Below are positions 1 to 8,867 of a stretch of 37,616 nucleotides of DNA, in pieces. The notes under the pieces were generated by a model. It was not told the DNA's origin, did not search any database, and saw only the letters and a list, made by a program, of their open reading frames with translations. The translations under genes were made by a program, and so were the position numbers. The stretch is from Candidatus Bathyarchaeota archaeon. GTDB taxonomy: Archaea; Thermoproteota; Bathyarchaeia; Bathyarchaeales; Bathycorpusculaceae. The stretch lies in NCBI GenBank assembly GCA_026014725.1, contig JAOZHV010000017.1, positions 1-37,616 of the forward strand, given 5' to 3'. Each line of letters starts with the position of its first letter. The first letter of the stretch is position 1.

Positions 1-541
<541 letters not shown>

Positions 542-1007
542 TATGCACTCCAGATTGTTCTGTCGGATTAACTGTTTTTTGTGTGGTACGAATTTCTTGA
601 TTCGCATTCTTGTGCCTAATTGGATTTGGAGGGAGAAACATTCCACATTATACGTCAAAGCCCAATTCAGACCTAACATGAGCAATTCTATCAGGTCCAC
701 ATTCGTGTCCCCGCAACTGGAGGCCAACTCCATCATCCCTGTTAGGCGAATTCGCCGTTTCGGTACGGGTTGAGCCGCCGCCATGGAAATAATTGCGGGG
801 CTAGCAATATAGCTGAATTCTATCAGAAGCGAATTCAACTGATATAAACATTCCGTTTCCATTCACATAAACGTTGTTGTAAGAGCTTGAATGCATAGCC
901 AGATGCCTCAGTGCTCAAGCATATCCAAAAGAGACAGTGCTATCCAAAGGAGTTTGCGACCTCTTGCCAAATTTTGGCATCTTTGAGAAATTAAAAGTCT
1001 GGTTCAT
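542..1007 (-). other. 16S leader and spacer; no protein gene seen
   Basis: This 466-base stretch lies between the PRC-barrel gene and the 16S 5' end, both on the minus strand. It holds a candidate rRNA promoter near 841-848 and, from it, about 270 bases of leader that should carry the 5' half of the 16S processing stem; the 3' half is outside the window. A short inverted repeat (GCCAAATTTTGGC, about 967-979) follows the PRC-barrel stop and could end that transcript. Two overlapping reading frames here have no ribosome binding site and no recognisable protein features. Confidence 0.5.
841..848 (-). promoter_or_regulatory. Candidate TATA box of the rRNA operon
   Basis: On the minus strand the sequence reads TTTATATC, preceded by GGAATG, a plausible BRE. 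Initiation about 25 bases downstream would fall near 816, leaving a long pre-16S leader as usual for archaeal rRNA operons. Based on motif and position only. Confidence 0.4.
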
Positions 1008-1295
1008 TTAGGGTTTGCATTCGTAAATTTCAGGGTTATTGCTCAGTTCCACAAGTGACTGAGTAATCGTCACTACATCGCCGACTGCATTAACTAACGA
1101 AACTGGCAGACATACAGTAGAACTGGTGAATCGTTTCTTAAAGCCAAGCTCTTCCGCGGCTTTACCATCAAGTTTTACCTGCAAATGCGTGATTCGCCAC
1201 TGCGCAAGGTCAGCTGTTAAGCCTTTTACTTCGCCAATGTTGTAGCCTTTTGCGCCGATAACCTTCTTTCCAAAAAGCTCATCAACACTTGTCAA
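1008..1295 (-). CDS. PRC-barrel domain protein
   Basis: A 95-residue protein that is essentially one PRC-barrel domain. It opens with the family hallmark LFGKKVIGAKGYNIGEVKGL (residues 8-27) and continues with strands ending in VNAVGDVVTI. Stand-alone archaeal PRC-barrel proteins are small soluble beta-barrels; the fold is known from RimM (ribosome maturation) and photosynthetic reaction centres, and one member is linked to archaeal cell division. The position beside the rRNA gene would suit an RNA-related role, but that is inference. The TTG start at 1295 is supported by GGTGA five bases upstream; the nearby ATG is out of frame and stops at once. A TATA-like AAATTTATTC lies near 1327-1336. 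Confidence 0.85.
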   Translation of the reverse strand: MTSVDELFGKKVIGAKGYNIGEVKGLTADLAQWRITHLQVKLDGKAAEELGFKKRFTSSTVCLPVSLVNAVGDVVTITQSLVELSNNPEIYECKP

Positions 1296-1480
1296 AAAAT
1301 CACCATAAAAAAATACTCACTCGTGAATAAATTTGTTGTGCAGAGACCCAGCAGTATACTGGGTGAGAGACATGGTTGCAATTGCAGAAGCGTTGCTTGA
1401 AACTTGTTTGACAGCGCGAGCACAGTGGACAATCTAAACCAAGCTCATTTTAAAAAATCACACACAAACAAAAACCAAAG

Positions 1481-1553
1481 TAGCCCGGGAGAGATTCGAA
1501 CTCTCGTCGAGGGCTCCAGAGGCCCCTATGCTTGACCGCTACACCACCGGGCT
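1481..1553 (-). tRNA. tRNA-Gln(CTG)
   Basis: A full cloverleaf on the minus strand: acceptor AGCCCGG/CCGGGCT, anticodon stem GGGGC/GCCCT closing the loop CTCTGGA (anticodon CTG), T stem GAGAG/CTCTC around TTCGAAT, discriminator A. CCA is not encoded and no intron is seen. A TATA-like TTAATATTTA lies about 25-35 bases upstream (near 1580-1590). The start of the anticodon region (CTGGA) fits archaeal glutamine tRNAs. Confidence 0.95.
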
Positions 1554-1701
1554 TTAGCCTATCACAAAAAGTCCATCGTAAATATTAACTTTAACTTTAC
1601 GGCGACCTTCCAGTTTTGCCTAAGAAAACAAGATTAGAATTGACAATCAGGTTAAAGCTGAAAAATAAAAAATGAAGGGGTTGTTGATTTTTAGGCTGTG
1701 T

Positions 1702-4455
1702 TTATGGCTTTTTTCTGAGTAGTAGAATTCCGACTATGGCGATTGCAACTATTATTGCTATGGTTGAGCCGACAAAGTACAGTTCGGTTGGTGGTAGGCT
1801 AATGATTGGACCTGAGGTTTCGGTTGGTTCTGGTGCAGGGTCAACGTTGAATGCGGTTGTGGCATGTGATGGCCAGTATGATTCACTGCCTTCGAATGAG
1901 GCGTAAACCGTGAATTTGCCTGGGATATCTGGCTTCCAGTTGAAGCTAAAGAATCCGTCAGCGTCAGCGACAGTTGTACCTATGTCTCGCATGTTGTTGT
2001 TTGAGTCAAGCACGCTTAGTTTCACTGTTACGCCGGTAACGTTTGTTGGGCGTGGCTTCTGCATGTAGACGTATTCCATCCATGCGCTTTGGCTTTCGTC
2101 AGATACTGCTGGTACGCCGTTGGGGAAGCGCATAGGATTCACAGACTGTTTTGTGCCTGGTGAAACATCGGTTACGGTGCCTTTTATCATGACGCTATTG
2201 CCGAATGGAACTACATCGTTTGCGATTGAAACTGTCGTGCTGCTTGGGCCTTTGCCGACAGCGTAGATTTGGTGGTCGTAGTTGTTCCAGTATGTGAGTA
2301 CTCCGTCGCCAAGAGCGAATGTGCCTGGGTGAGCCCAGCCGAGCATCTCCCAAATGACGTCGCCTGTTGTATAGTTGTATACACGTACCTTAGCGCCTTT
2401 GAGGAGCGGTGTGTCTGCTGAGTGCTCGTGGGTTCCGATGAAGACTTTCCCGTCAGCGGTTAAGCCGTGGAAGACTGTGTAGTACTGGAAGATTTCGCCG
2501 CCTGTGAGCGCTGCTTGTTTCCAGAGCAGTTCTCCAGTTTTCAGGTCGTAGCAGAAAACATGTCCAGTGTAGCCTGCGGTGATCAGTTTGCCGTCATAGA
2601 TAGATGTGCCATAGACGTTCATGAGGCTGACCCAGCTGTAGTAACCGAATGGGTTAACGTCTGCTTGGGGTTCGCTTCGCCAGAGTTTGTTCCCAGTGTA
2701 TACGTCGTATCCTTCGAATGTTAGTGTTGGGAATTCTTGCAGTATGAATACGCCTTCACCAGCTCGGATGTAGAGTTTTTGGATAGTTTCCTTGTTACTA
2801 TTGACATAAGTCATGTCATAGTTCTTCATCCAGAGTATGCTGCCTACGGCGCCTCTTGATGCATTTAGGTTAATTGCGAAGAGTGTTCCTACGTCTTGGT
2901 TGTGGTAGTACAATGCACTTGTGCCTGCTGTCGGTAAGGTTCCGTTGCTGGCTAGTAAATAGTCACCGTATTTTACTTGTCTTATAGTGGGGCTCCAGTT
3001 TGATGGATACGTCGTAGATATTGTTACGTTGAAGTCCCAGGTTGGCAAGAAGGGTTGGTTGGGCGCTGTAGATGGTACTTGGATTAGGCTTGCAAGGCTT
3101 GCATTAAATGTTCCACTGACTTGGTAGGCGAATACTCGAGATGAGTTCCATTCGTATAGTCTCCAGATAGGACTTGTTGTGGTGCCGTCATTTCGCAGTA
3201 TGTAGCGTAGTTGCTCACCTTTTGGACCTGCAACTATAGTTCCTGCAGGTACATCTGTGATGTTTAGTGTATGTCTTGTGGTTCCATAGCGTGGGTGAAT
3301 GGCAGCACCAAAGTTGTTGGACCATATGTATCCTGGGTTGATGACTCCGTGTTGGTTCATGTCGTCGTACTCAACGTACATGCCAAAGGAAGGTGTCGCA
3401 CTCATTGTCTTGTTGCGCCAGATTTCTTGCCCAGTCTTTAAATCAACACATACCCAGTCGCCTCCAGTACCAGCCCACAATATTGGTTCTTGGTAGAGGA
3501 CTCTTCCGTGCATGATGATTTGAGTGTCTGAGAATCTGGTTTGGTATTGGTGTCCTGCGTTGAAGACTTGGCCTTCTCTTTCGCCTAAGAATGCGTTTCC
3601 GCCTACTACTCCACCATCTTCGGTTGGTTTAGTCCATAGAATGTGTCCGCTGTTTGGTGCAGTTCCTTGCGTCTGAATTCTGTTGTTGGGGCTTCCGTAG
3701 TCACGATCTGTTGCAGTGTTGAGCCAGTTTGAGGAAACGGCGCCCCAAGTGTTCATTTGTCCTTCTATTGGTCTAGTCCAGTATTCTGTTGGAAGAGGAT
3801 AGTATGTTATAGCTGTCGGATAAACAGGGTCTTCCTGTACAGTCACAGTATATGTTCTATTGCTAGACAAAAATGTGACTCCGTAGTAATCTCGACCTGC
3901 GGTACCGGTGGTGCTACTTGTGTTACTGCCGATGGACTCTGGAAAGAGCCAGTCAAGCTGCTCAAATATCACAGTTACAGTGTAATTGCCGGTGGCGTCT
4001 GGCGAATATTTAGAGTAGGTTGTCCCTGTAGAGTCAGACACTAAAGAACCCGATGGAGGAATTCTTTCTTTTGCGCCATCTGGTTTAGTGATTTCTACGT
4101 GGTATCTGTATCGGATGCTGTTGGTGTCCTGAGCTTGGTATGGAACTTGCGGGTTGAATATGACCATCGAGAATTCCTGACCAACACCTACTGGGTTTGG
4201 CGAAATTGTACTATACACCCAAGTTGGAATTTTATCGTGATATCGGTTCCACAGAGTGAGCCGTATTGTAGAAGCGTTTGCATTAAGGTCCCAACGCATT
4301 CCTGCTTTTATTGCGTCGGCTGTTGCCTGATTGTAGTTTATTCCGTTTATTACTTCTCCTTTAGCGGTTGGTTGGAATGCTAACATTGTCGCCATAGATG
4401 TTAATAGTATTACAGCGATAATTGTAGCCATAGTTTTCGTTTTTAATATTTGCAT
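1702..4455 (-). CDS. Secreted, membrane-anchored PQQ-type beta-propeller protein
   Basis: 917 residues. A signal peptide (residues 1-32, hydrophobic core about 9-26) leads into a long extracellular part, then a C-terminal membrane span (about 890-912) ending in LLLRKKP, so the protein hangs from the outer face of the membrane. Pyrrolo-quinoline-quinone-like blades recur in the middle, each with a motif such as VCVDLKTGQEIW, GYDVYTGNKLW or CYDLKTGELLW. An N-terminal region (about 80-210) and a C-terminal region (about 760-870, ending SFNWKPDIPGKFTVYASFEG) look like Ig-type beta-sandwiches. No quinone dehydrogenase signature is visible, so a structural, binding or adhesive role is more likely than catalysis. 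The ATG start has GGGAG about ten bases upstream. A related protein lies at 20367-23291. Confidence 0.85.
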   Translation of the reverse strand: MQILKTKTMATIIAVILLTSMATMLAFQPTAKGEVINGINYNQATADAIKAGMRWDLNANASTIRLTLWNRYHDKIPTWVYSTISPNPVGVGQEFSMVIFNPQVPYQAQDTNSIRYRYHVEITKPDGAKERIPPSGSLVSDSTGTTYSKYSPDATGNYTVTVIFEQLDWLFPESIGSNTSSTTGTAGRDYYGVTFLSSNRTYTVTVQEDPVYPTAITYYPLPTEYWTRPIEGQMNTWGAVSSNWLNTATDRDYGSPNNRIQTQGTAPNSGHILWTKPTEDGGVVGGNAFLGEREGQVFNAGHQYQTRFSDTQIIMHGRVLYQEPILWAGTGGDWVCVDLKTGQEIWRNKTMSATPSFGMYVEYDDMNQHGVINPGYIWSNNFGAAIHPRYGTTRHTLNITDVPAGTIVAGPKGEQLRYILRNDGTTTSPIWRLYEWNSSRVFAYQVSGTFNASLASLIQVPSTAPNQPFLPTWDFNVTISTTYPSNWSPTIRQVKYGDYLLASNGTLPTAGTSALYYHNQDVGTLFAINLNASRGAVGSILWMKNYDMTYVNSNKETIQKLYIRAGEGVFILQEFPTLTFEGYDVYTGNKLWRSEPQADVNPFGYYSWVSLMNVYGTSIYDGKLITAGYTGHVFCYDLKTGELLWKQAALTGGEIFQYYTVFHGLTADGKVFIGTHEHSADTPLLKGAKVRVYNYTTGDVIWEMLGWAHPGTFALGDGVLTYWNNYDHQIYAVGKGPSSTTVSIANDVVPFGNSVMIKGTVTDVSPGTKQSVNPMRFPNGVPAVSDESQSAWMEYVYMQKPRPTNVTGVTVKLSVLDSNNNMRDIGTTVADADGFFSFNWKPDIPGKFTVYASFEGSESYWPSHATTAFNVDPAPEPTETSGPIISLPPTELYFVGSTIAIIVAIAIVGILLLRKKP

Positions 4456-4540
4456 TTCTTTTTCTCCCTAATTTTTAGGCAGTTGGATAGTTTCATAGAA
4501 CTTGCCCGACTGCCCAAACCTACACCATGCCTGTAAACCA

Positions 4541-4550
4541 TATTTAAATT
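4541..4550 (-). promoter_or_regulatory. Candidate TATA box for the 917-residue propeller protein
   Basis: On the minus strand AATTTAAATA, a strong archaeal TATA-type sequence 86 bases before the ATG at 4455. It predicts a leader of about 60 bases containing the GGGAG ribosome binding site. Confidence 0.45.
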
Positions 4551-4671
4551 CGATGAACTTCTAGTGTATTCATAGCGATTGAGAGAACCTAGCAACAGTT
4601 TAAAAACTACTTAGACGAACGCTTAATTTTGGAAAACACAATATTGCTCTTTAAACCATAATTTTTTTGTC

Positions 4672-4950
4672 TCACACAGAAAGTCCCATGCTCCGAAGGA
4701 ACTCACTGGATTTACGCATTTGTTCAAAGCATTTGAGGCCTTTCTCAGTTATTAACAGACCCTCATCAGTTCGACGAACCATATTTAACTCGATAAAATG
4801 CTCTAAGATCTTCTGAAATCTATCATATGGGATGTTGGCGCGGCGAGCAACCCTTGTAGGGCTTGCCTTTCCATTTTTTCCACTCTCAAGGCAAATGTAT
4901 TCAAGAATGGCTGAGTAAATGTCTATCTTACTGCGCTTGGTAGCCGTCAA
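4672..4950 (-). CDS. Small winged-helix DNA-binding protein (ArnR1-like)
   Basis: 92 residues forming one archaeal winged helix: helix 1 (DIYSAILEYIC), the turn-recognition part (SPTRVARRANIPYDRFQKIL, about 31-50), a wing (MVRRTDEGLLITEKG) and a final helix (KCFEQMRKSSEFL). It resembles the DNA-binding half of ArnR/ArnR1-type regulators. Those are normally fused to membrane helices; here no membrane part is present. Instead the gene overlaps the 3' end of an upstream seven-helix membrane protein gene by 23 bases, so the two are very likely translated together. The start is TTG at 4950; no later start lies in frame before the domain. The partner may be the sensor, and the target is unknown. 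Confidence 0.75.
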   Translation of the reverse strand: MTATKRSKIDIYSAILEYICLESGKNGKASPTRVARRANIPYDRFQKILEHFIELNMVRRTDEGLLITEKGLKCFEQMRKSSEFLRSMGLSV

Positions 4951-5626
4951 GTTCTTGGTGACACCTCTTGCTGACCATATAGTATATTCGGATCAAAAGA
5001 GCCAAACCTATAAGCGGGGCAATCTGGGAACCAATCAGAGCAGCTTGGCCGCCAGCATCTAGATTCCAGATTATAAACAAAAATTGCCCCAACCAAATAA
5101 ACGCAAATGCCACTGGAGCACTAATCAAGCCAGAAACACTGCCGGTTGCTAATTCTAGCCTTCTCACTATAAAGAAAATTATGTAGGATAACAAGGCAAG
5201 GTTAACTATAGCAAATACGTCATTGTAGGAGTAAACAGATACCAAGCCTGGTGGATTAATAACATAAAGTAGCACGAAAATACAAATTACTGAAACAACA
5301 GACCATATGGTGATAGCCAAGTGACTATGCTTAGTGGTCTTCTGCGCTCTACCCGAGAGAAAATAGGAGGAAGCGATTAAAGTGAAACCCCAAGTCTGAG
5401 TAATTACACGTGACCACATGATAGAACTTGAAAAAGAGTCAACTGATGGATACATTAAATGTATGCCGAGGAAAATGTAAGAGAGGGTTAAAAATAGGAA
5501 ACCAAACGGTAATCCAAGCAAAATAATTGAGCGCTGTGTTTTATAGACATTGAAAAACAGAACGACAAGCAAAAGCGCTAGAGCAATAGAAAAGATACCG
5601 ATTAGCTGTATTACTGTCGAAAGCAT
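4928..5626 (-). CDS. Seven-helix membrane protein, possible sensor for the adjacent winged-helix protein
   Basis: 232 residues with about seven predicted membrane helices (near 5-28, 34-56, 68-90, 100-124, 134-155, 165-188 and 195-217), short loops and a hydrophilic C-terminal tail (SKRCHQELDGYQAQ). No enzyme motif is visible. The size and layout match the 7-TM sensor-like proteins often encoded next to small HTH genes in archaea. The ATG start is preceded closely by GGGTGA. The TATA candidate lies near 5664-5673. The stop codon lies inside the next gene, so the two form one transcription and translation unit. Confidence 0.75.
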   Translation of the reverse strand: MLSTVIQLIGIFSIALALLLVVLFFNVYKTQRSIILLGLPFGFLFLTLSYIFLGIHLMYPSVDSFSSSIMWSRVITQTWGFTLIASSYFLSGRAQKTTKHSHLAITIWSVVSVICIFVLLYVINPPGLVSVYSYNDVFAIVNLALLSYIIFFIVRRLELATGSVSGLISAPVAFAFIWLGQFLFIIWNLDAGGQAALIGSQIAPLIGLALLIRIYYMVSKRCHQELDGYQAQ

Positions 5627-5749
5627 CCACTCACCCTTTTACCCATAGAGTTATTCTGTTAATAATTTAAACTTAATCTAAAATAAACTATCAACACCCT
5701 ATTTCTTCAGTCAAACAGCATAACGGATCAATCAACTACAAAAGCTTGT

Positions 5750-6757
5750 TTATGGCACCAAAATTGCTCTTCCTACAATCCTGCCCTGCTTCAACTTTAC
5801 AAGCACTTCTTCGGCTTGGCTGAGTTTGTAGGCTTTCCAGTCAACCTTCACTTTGCCCTTTGATGCCAAACGGAGGGTTTCATCCATGTCCTGCCTTGTG
5901 CCAATAACGCTACCTATGATGGCGTGCTCTTCAGGGAAAAAAATCCGTGCGTAGCCAAGAACACTAAGGAGCACTGTGCCTCCGCGTTTTACAAGTCTTA
6001 GTGCTTGGTCAACAGCTTTTTGGGAGGGGGCATGAACCATAACCACGTCGGGCTTGCCAGTTTTCGCTGCAAAATCTTCTACTTCCATGACGGTTAGTGC
6101 GTGGTCTGCACCGATGTCTTTGGCGAGTTTAAGCTTATCCTCTGAAGTATCCACCGCGATGGTTTCGGCTCCTGCTAACTTCGCAAACTGCAACGACATG
6201 TGCCCCACACCGCCGATTCCAATTACGGCTACCTTCTGCCCGAACTGAACTTTCGCGCGTTTAACTGCATGATAGGCAGTGATGCCTGGGCAAAACAGGG
6301 GCGCGCTCTCTTCGAAGACCAAGTTTTCTGGCAGGCGATACACGAAGCTACTGGGGGCTGTTAGGTATTCTGCGTATCCGCCATCTACGGTTTCGCCCGT
6401 GGTTTGGCGGTTTATGCATATGTTTTCTCTTCCTGTGCGGCAGAACTCGCATGTGCCATCGGTTTGCCAGAGCACTTGCACGCCGACTCTGTCGCCTCTT
6501 TTGAACTCGCTGGTTCGGTTGCCTGTTTCTTGTATGATGCCTGTGATTTCGTGTCCTGGGATGATGGGGAGTTTTGTTGGTATGCCGAAGATGGGTTTGA
6601 ATTCGCCTTCTATCATGCTTAGGTTGCTGTAGCAGACGCCGCAGGCTTTGATTTTGATGAGCACTTGGTCTGGTGCTGGTTTGGGGTCTGGGACAGTTGT
6701 GTAGGTTAAAGGGTGGTTTTCTATTTTGTCTAGGCGCGTGAGGAGTTGGGCGTTCAT
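5750..6757 (-). CDS. Zinc-dependent alcohol dehydrogenase (MDR family)
   Basis: 335 residues, the usual length of medium-chain dehydrogenases, oxidising alcohols or reducing aldehydes with a nicotinamide cofactor in the cytoplasm. Catalytic zinc ligands appear to be C42 (in CGVCYSN), H69-E70 (PGHE) and C156 (LFCPGITAYHA). The structural zinc site is D100-C103-C106-C114, with Asp where most relatives have Cys; Sulfolobus ADH has Glu at that place. The Asp that usually follows the first catalytic Cys by three (CHTD/CRSD) is Asn45. The Rossmann motif GIGGVGHMSLQFAKLAGA (about 180-197) is followed by D203 (AVDTSEDK), which favours NAD(H). The gene stands alone. The start is ATG with a weak GGAG about 12 bases upstream. 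Substrate unknown. Confidence 0.9.
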   Translation of the reverse strand: MNAQLLTRLDKIENHPLTYTTVPDPKPAPDQVLIKIKACGVCYSNLSMIEGEFKPIFGIPTKLPIIPGHEITGIIQETGNRTSEFKRGDRVGVQVLWQTDGTCEFCRTGRENICINRQTTGETVDGGYAEYLTAPSSFVYRLPENLVFEESAPLFCPGITAYHAVKRAKVQFGQKVAVIGIGGVGHMSLQFAKLAGAETIAVDTSEDKLKLAKDIGADHALTVMEVEDFAAKTGKPDVVMVHAPSQKAVDQALRLVKRGGTVLLSVLGYARIFFPEEHAIIGSVIGTRQDMDETLRLASKGKVKVDWKAYKLSQAEEVLVKLKQGRIVGRAILVP

Positions 6758-6872
6758 TTTTTGGGTTCTCCGTGAAAAAAATTAGTTGTTGTTTGGTTGC
6801 TGATTTACAATGCTTTACGTGTGTGATTTATTGGTATGTGATTGTGAATTTGCAGCAACAATTAAGGTGTTG

Positions 6873-8837
6873 CTAATAGTTTATCTTGATAACCCAAGCG
6901 TCTTCCTCGTTAAATACAAGTTCATAATGAGCACTCTCTAAGAATAGAGTCACATTATAGTTGTCTCTCCATTTTTGAACCTGATGGCTGGCATAGTTGC
7001 TGAGGTAAATGTATGAAGCATTGTATTTCTTTAAAATGGCTAATGCCTCTGCGGAACGCGGGTCTTTTGCGACGATGCGGCTCTCGTCTTGCCGCGTAAA
7101 CATCATATCTGACCAGCCTACTTCTGATATGCTCAACAGGGGCATAACTATGCGTCTGCCGCTGAGCACGGGTATCCAAGTGCTGGAAGTTCCAACCCAA
7201 TGGTCGTTATAGATTACAGCGTCTTTTGGCGTGTGGTTTGATATCCACATTAACGCGTTGTAGTCAGCTGAAGATATCCTATTGATGTGGATATCATTGC
7301 GAGGAAGAATTGTATCTACTCCTATAAATAGCACAGACAAGAGAAGAGCTATCATTATTATTGAATGAAGATTAATCCATCTTTTATAAGCTAAAACCTG
7401 AAGCTTATTTTTCACCCAGTCATACGCTTTAACAAAACAGAATGCTACTATAACCAAAATAGGCAACGATAATAGTGGATTGAGAAAGCTTGATTGAAGG
7501 TAGTACCAGCCTGGAAAGGGAACCCTGAAGATTTCGTTTAGCATTAATAGAAATATACTGAGAAACCACGCTAAAAGAAAACTGCGGCTTTTTCTTCTAA
7601 CAAAAACAGCAGTAAAGGTCAATATTCCAAAGAGGAGCAGCCAGTAGCCATAGTACATGAAGGAGTTGTAGCCAAACTCGGACCTCATCGAAGAGGTTGT
7701 GAACCATGCTAGTAGTGCCTGATACTCCATTGGAGGAATCGGGACCATTACTCTTTTGAAGATATTGATAACCCATGGCAACGCTAAACCGATTCCGACA
7801 ACAATGACTGTTATGCCTGCTAGAATGCTTTGTTTTTTCTTTTGCGAAAAAAATAATCCGAAAGAAGAAAAAAGGACAATAAAAAGTGCAGTTGTAATGA
7901 ATGAGACGGTGTATGCCAGAAACACGCTTGCTAATGTAGCACCTGCCAGTAAGAGCAGTTTTAGTTTTCCACTAATCGAATAGAGGTACAGCAACAGCAT
8001 CGTGCTCAGAGTTAATGCTAACCCAACGAGGGCTGGAAACCGACCGTAAGTTACCATTGAATAGAAGCCAGAGGATAGTAAAGTTGTAAAAGCCGTTGCG
8101 CAGAGAGCGATTCTGTCATCATTTAGCACTCTTCTTGCGATTATGAAAACTTGAGCATGTATAATTACAAAGGACAGCGAAAAAAAGGATACAAGAATTG
8201 GCATTGACATTGAAGGATCAAGGAGATACAGGAATGCTATGACAGAGGGGTATGCTGGTGGATAGGTAAATTGGGCTTGCTCAGGAAAGTATGGTGCCCA
8301 AGATTGAGGTATTGTACCCTGCTCGGCAATCAAAGTAGCGGCGAGGGTGGATGTTGCTGGGTCATCCCCTATTGGTATTAGGATGCCGTTTTCTGGCCAC
8401 GGAAACGATATTAGAACTACAGAAGCAATCATTAGAGCTATGAGGAGAAGGTAGGAAAGAGGCATAGTGAAGGGTTTTAGGTTTGTTTTTAGTGTGCCTC
8501 TTCTCCAAGAGTACGCCAGCAGGGGAACCGACAGCAAAAGAACTGATAAGATGATTGTGTATTGATTTATTGGGACATGCAGAAAGGACAGATAAAGTGC
8601 GGTTAGTGTTGTGTAAGCTATTCCAATGATGGGCGATAGGATTAGTTTTTCTGTTAAGCGAAGGTCTTTCCAAGCTAAGGCTTGCAGGATTGAATATCCT
8701 GGAAGGAACAGAACAAACAAGACCCGTGCTATGAGCGAGAGGGCTGATATGCCGCCAATTATGAAGGCGATTAGGGCAAGCAAGAAGCCAATAATTATGA
8801 AAGTGAATTTTGGAAGAGTTATTTCCTTAAAGAACAA
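6873..8837 (-). CDS. Polytopic GT-C-like membrane protein (putative glycosyltransferase)
   Basis: 654 residues with a dozen or more membrane helices and a soluble C-terminal domain (about 530-654). The first 90 residues (LFLPGYSILQALAWKDLRLTE) resemble the DUF1616-type N-terminus of archaeal membrane glycosyltransferase relatives. D158-D159 (PIGDDPATS) lies where GT-C enzymes carry an acidic pair in their first external loop. The C-terminal domain (KDAVIYNDHW, VLSGRRIVMP, YIYLSNYAS) resembles the external domain of archaeal dolichol-sugar transferases. It may add sugars to lipid carriers or to surface proteins. It starts with TTG at 8837 with GAGG upstream, 30 bases after the collagen-like gene, so it is probably co-transcribed with the surface proteins. 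Donor and acceptor unknown. Confidence 0.7.
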   Translation of the reverse strand: MFFKEITLPKFTFIIIGFLLALIAFIIGGISALSLIARVLFVLFLPGYSILQALAWKDLRLTEKLILSPIIGIAYTTLTALYLSFLHVPINQYTIILSVLLLSVPLLAYSWRRGTLKTNLKPFTMPLSYLLLIALMIASVVLISFPWPENGILIPIGDDPATSTLAATLIAEQGTIPQSWAPYFPEQAQFTYPPAYPSVIAFLYLLDPSMSMPILVSFFSLSFVIIHAQVFIIARRVLNDDRIALCATAFTTLLSSGFYSMVTYGRFPALVGLALTLSTMLLLYLYSISGKLKLLLLAGATLASVFLAYTVSFITTALFIVLFSSFGLFFSQKKKQSILAGITVIVVGIGLALPWVINIFKRVMVPIPPMEYQALLAWFTTSSMRSEFGYNSFMYYGYWLLLFGILTFTAVFVRRKSRSFLLAWFLSIFLLMLNEIFRVPFPGWYYLQSSFLNPLLSLPILVIVAFCFVKAYDWVKNKLQVLAYKRWINLHSIIMIALLLSVLFIGVDTILPRNDIHINRISSADYNALMWISNHTPKDAVIYNDHWVGTSSTWIPVLSGRRIVMPLLSISEVGWSDMMFTRQDESRIVAKDPRSAEALAILKKYNASYIYLSNYASHQVQKWRDNYNVTLFLESAHYELVFNEEDAWVIKINY

Positions 8838-8867
8838 ATGAAAGCGCCTCTGTAGAGGAAAATGAGT

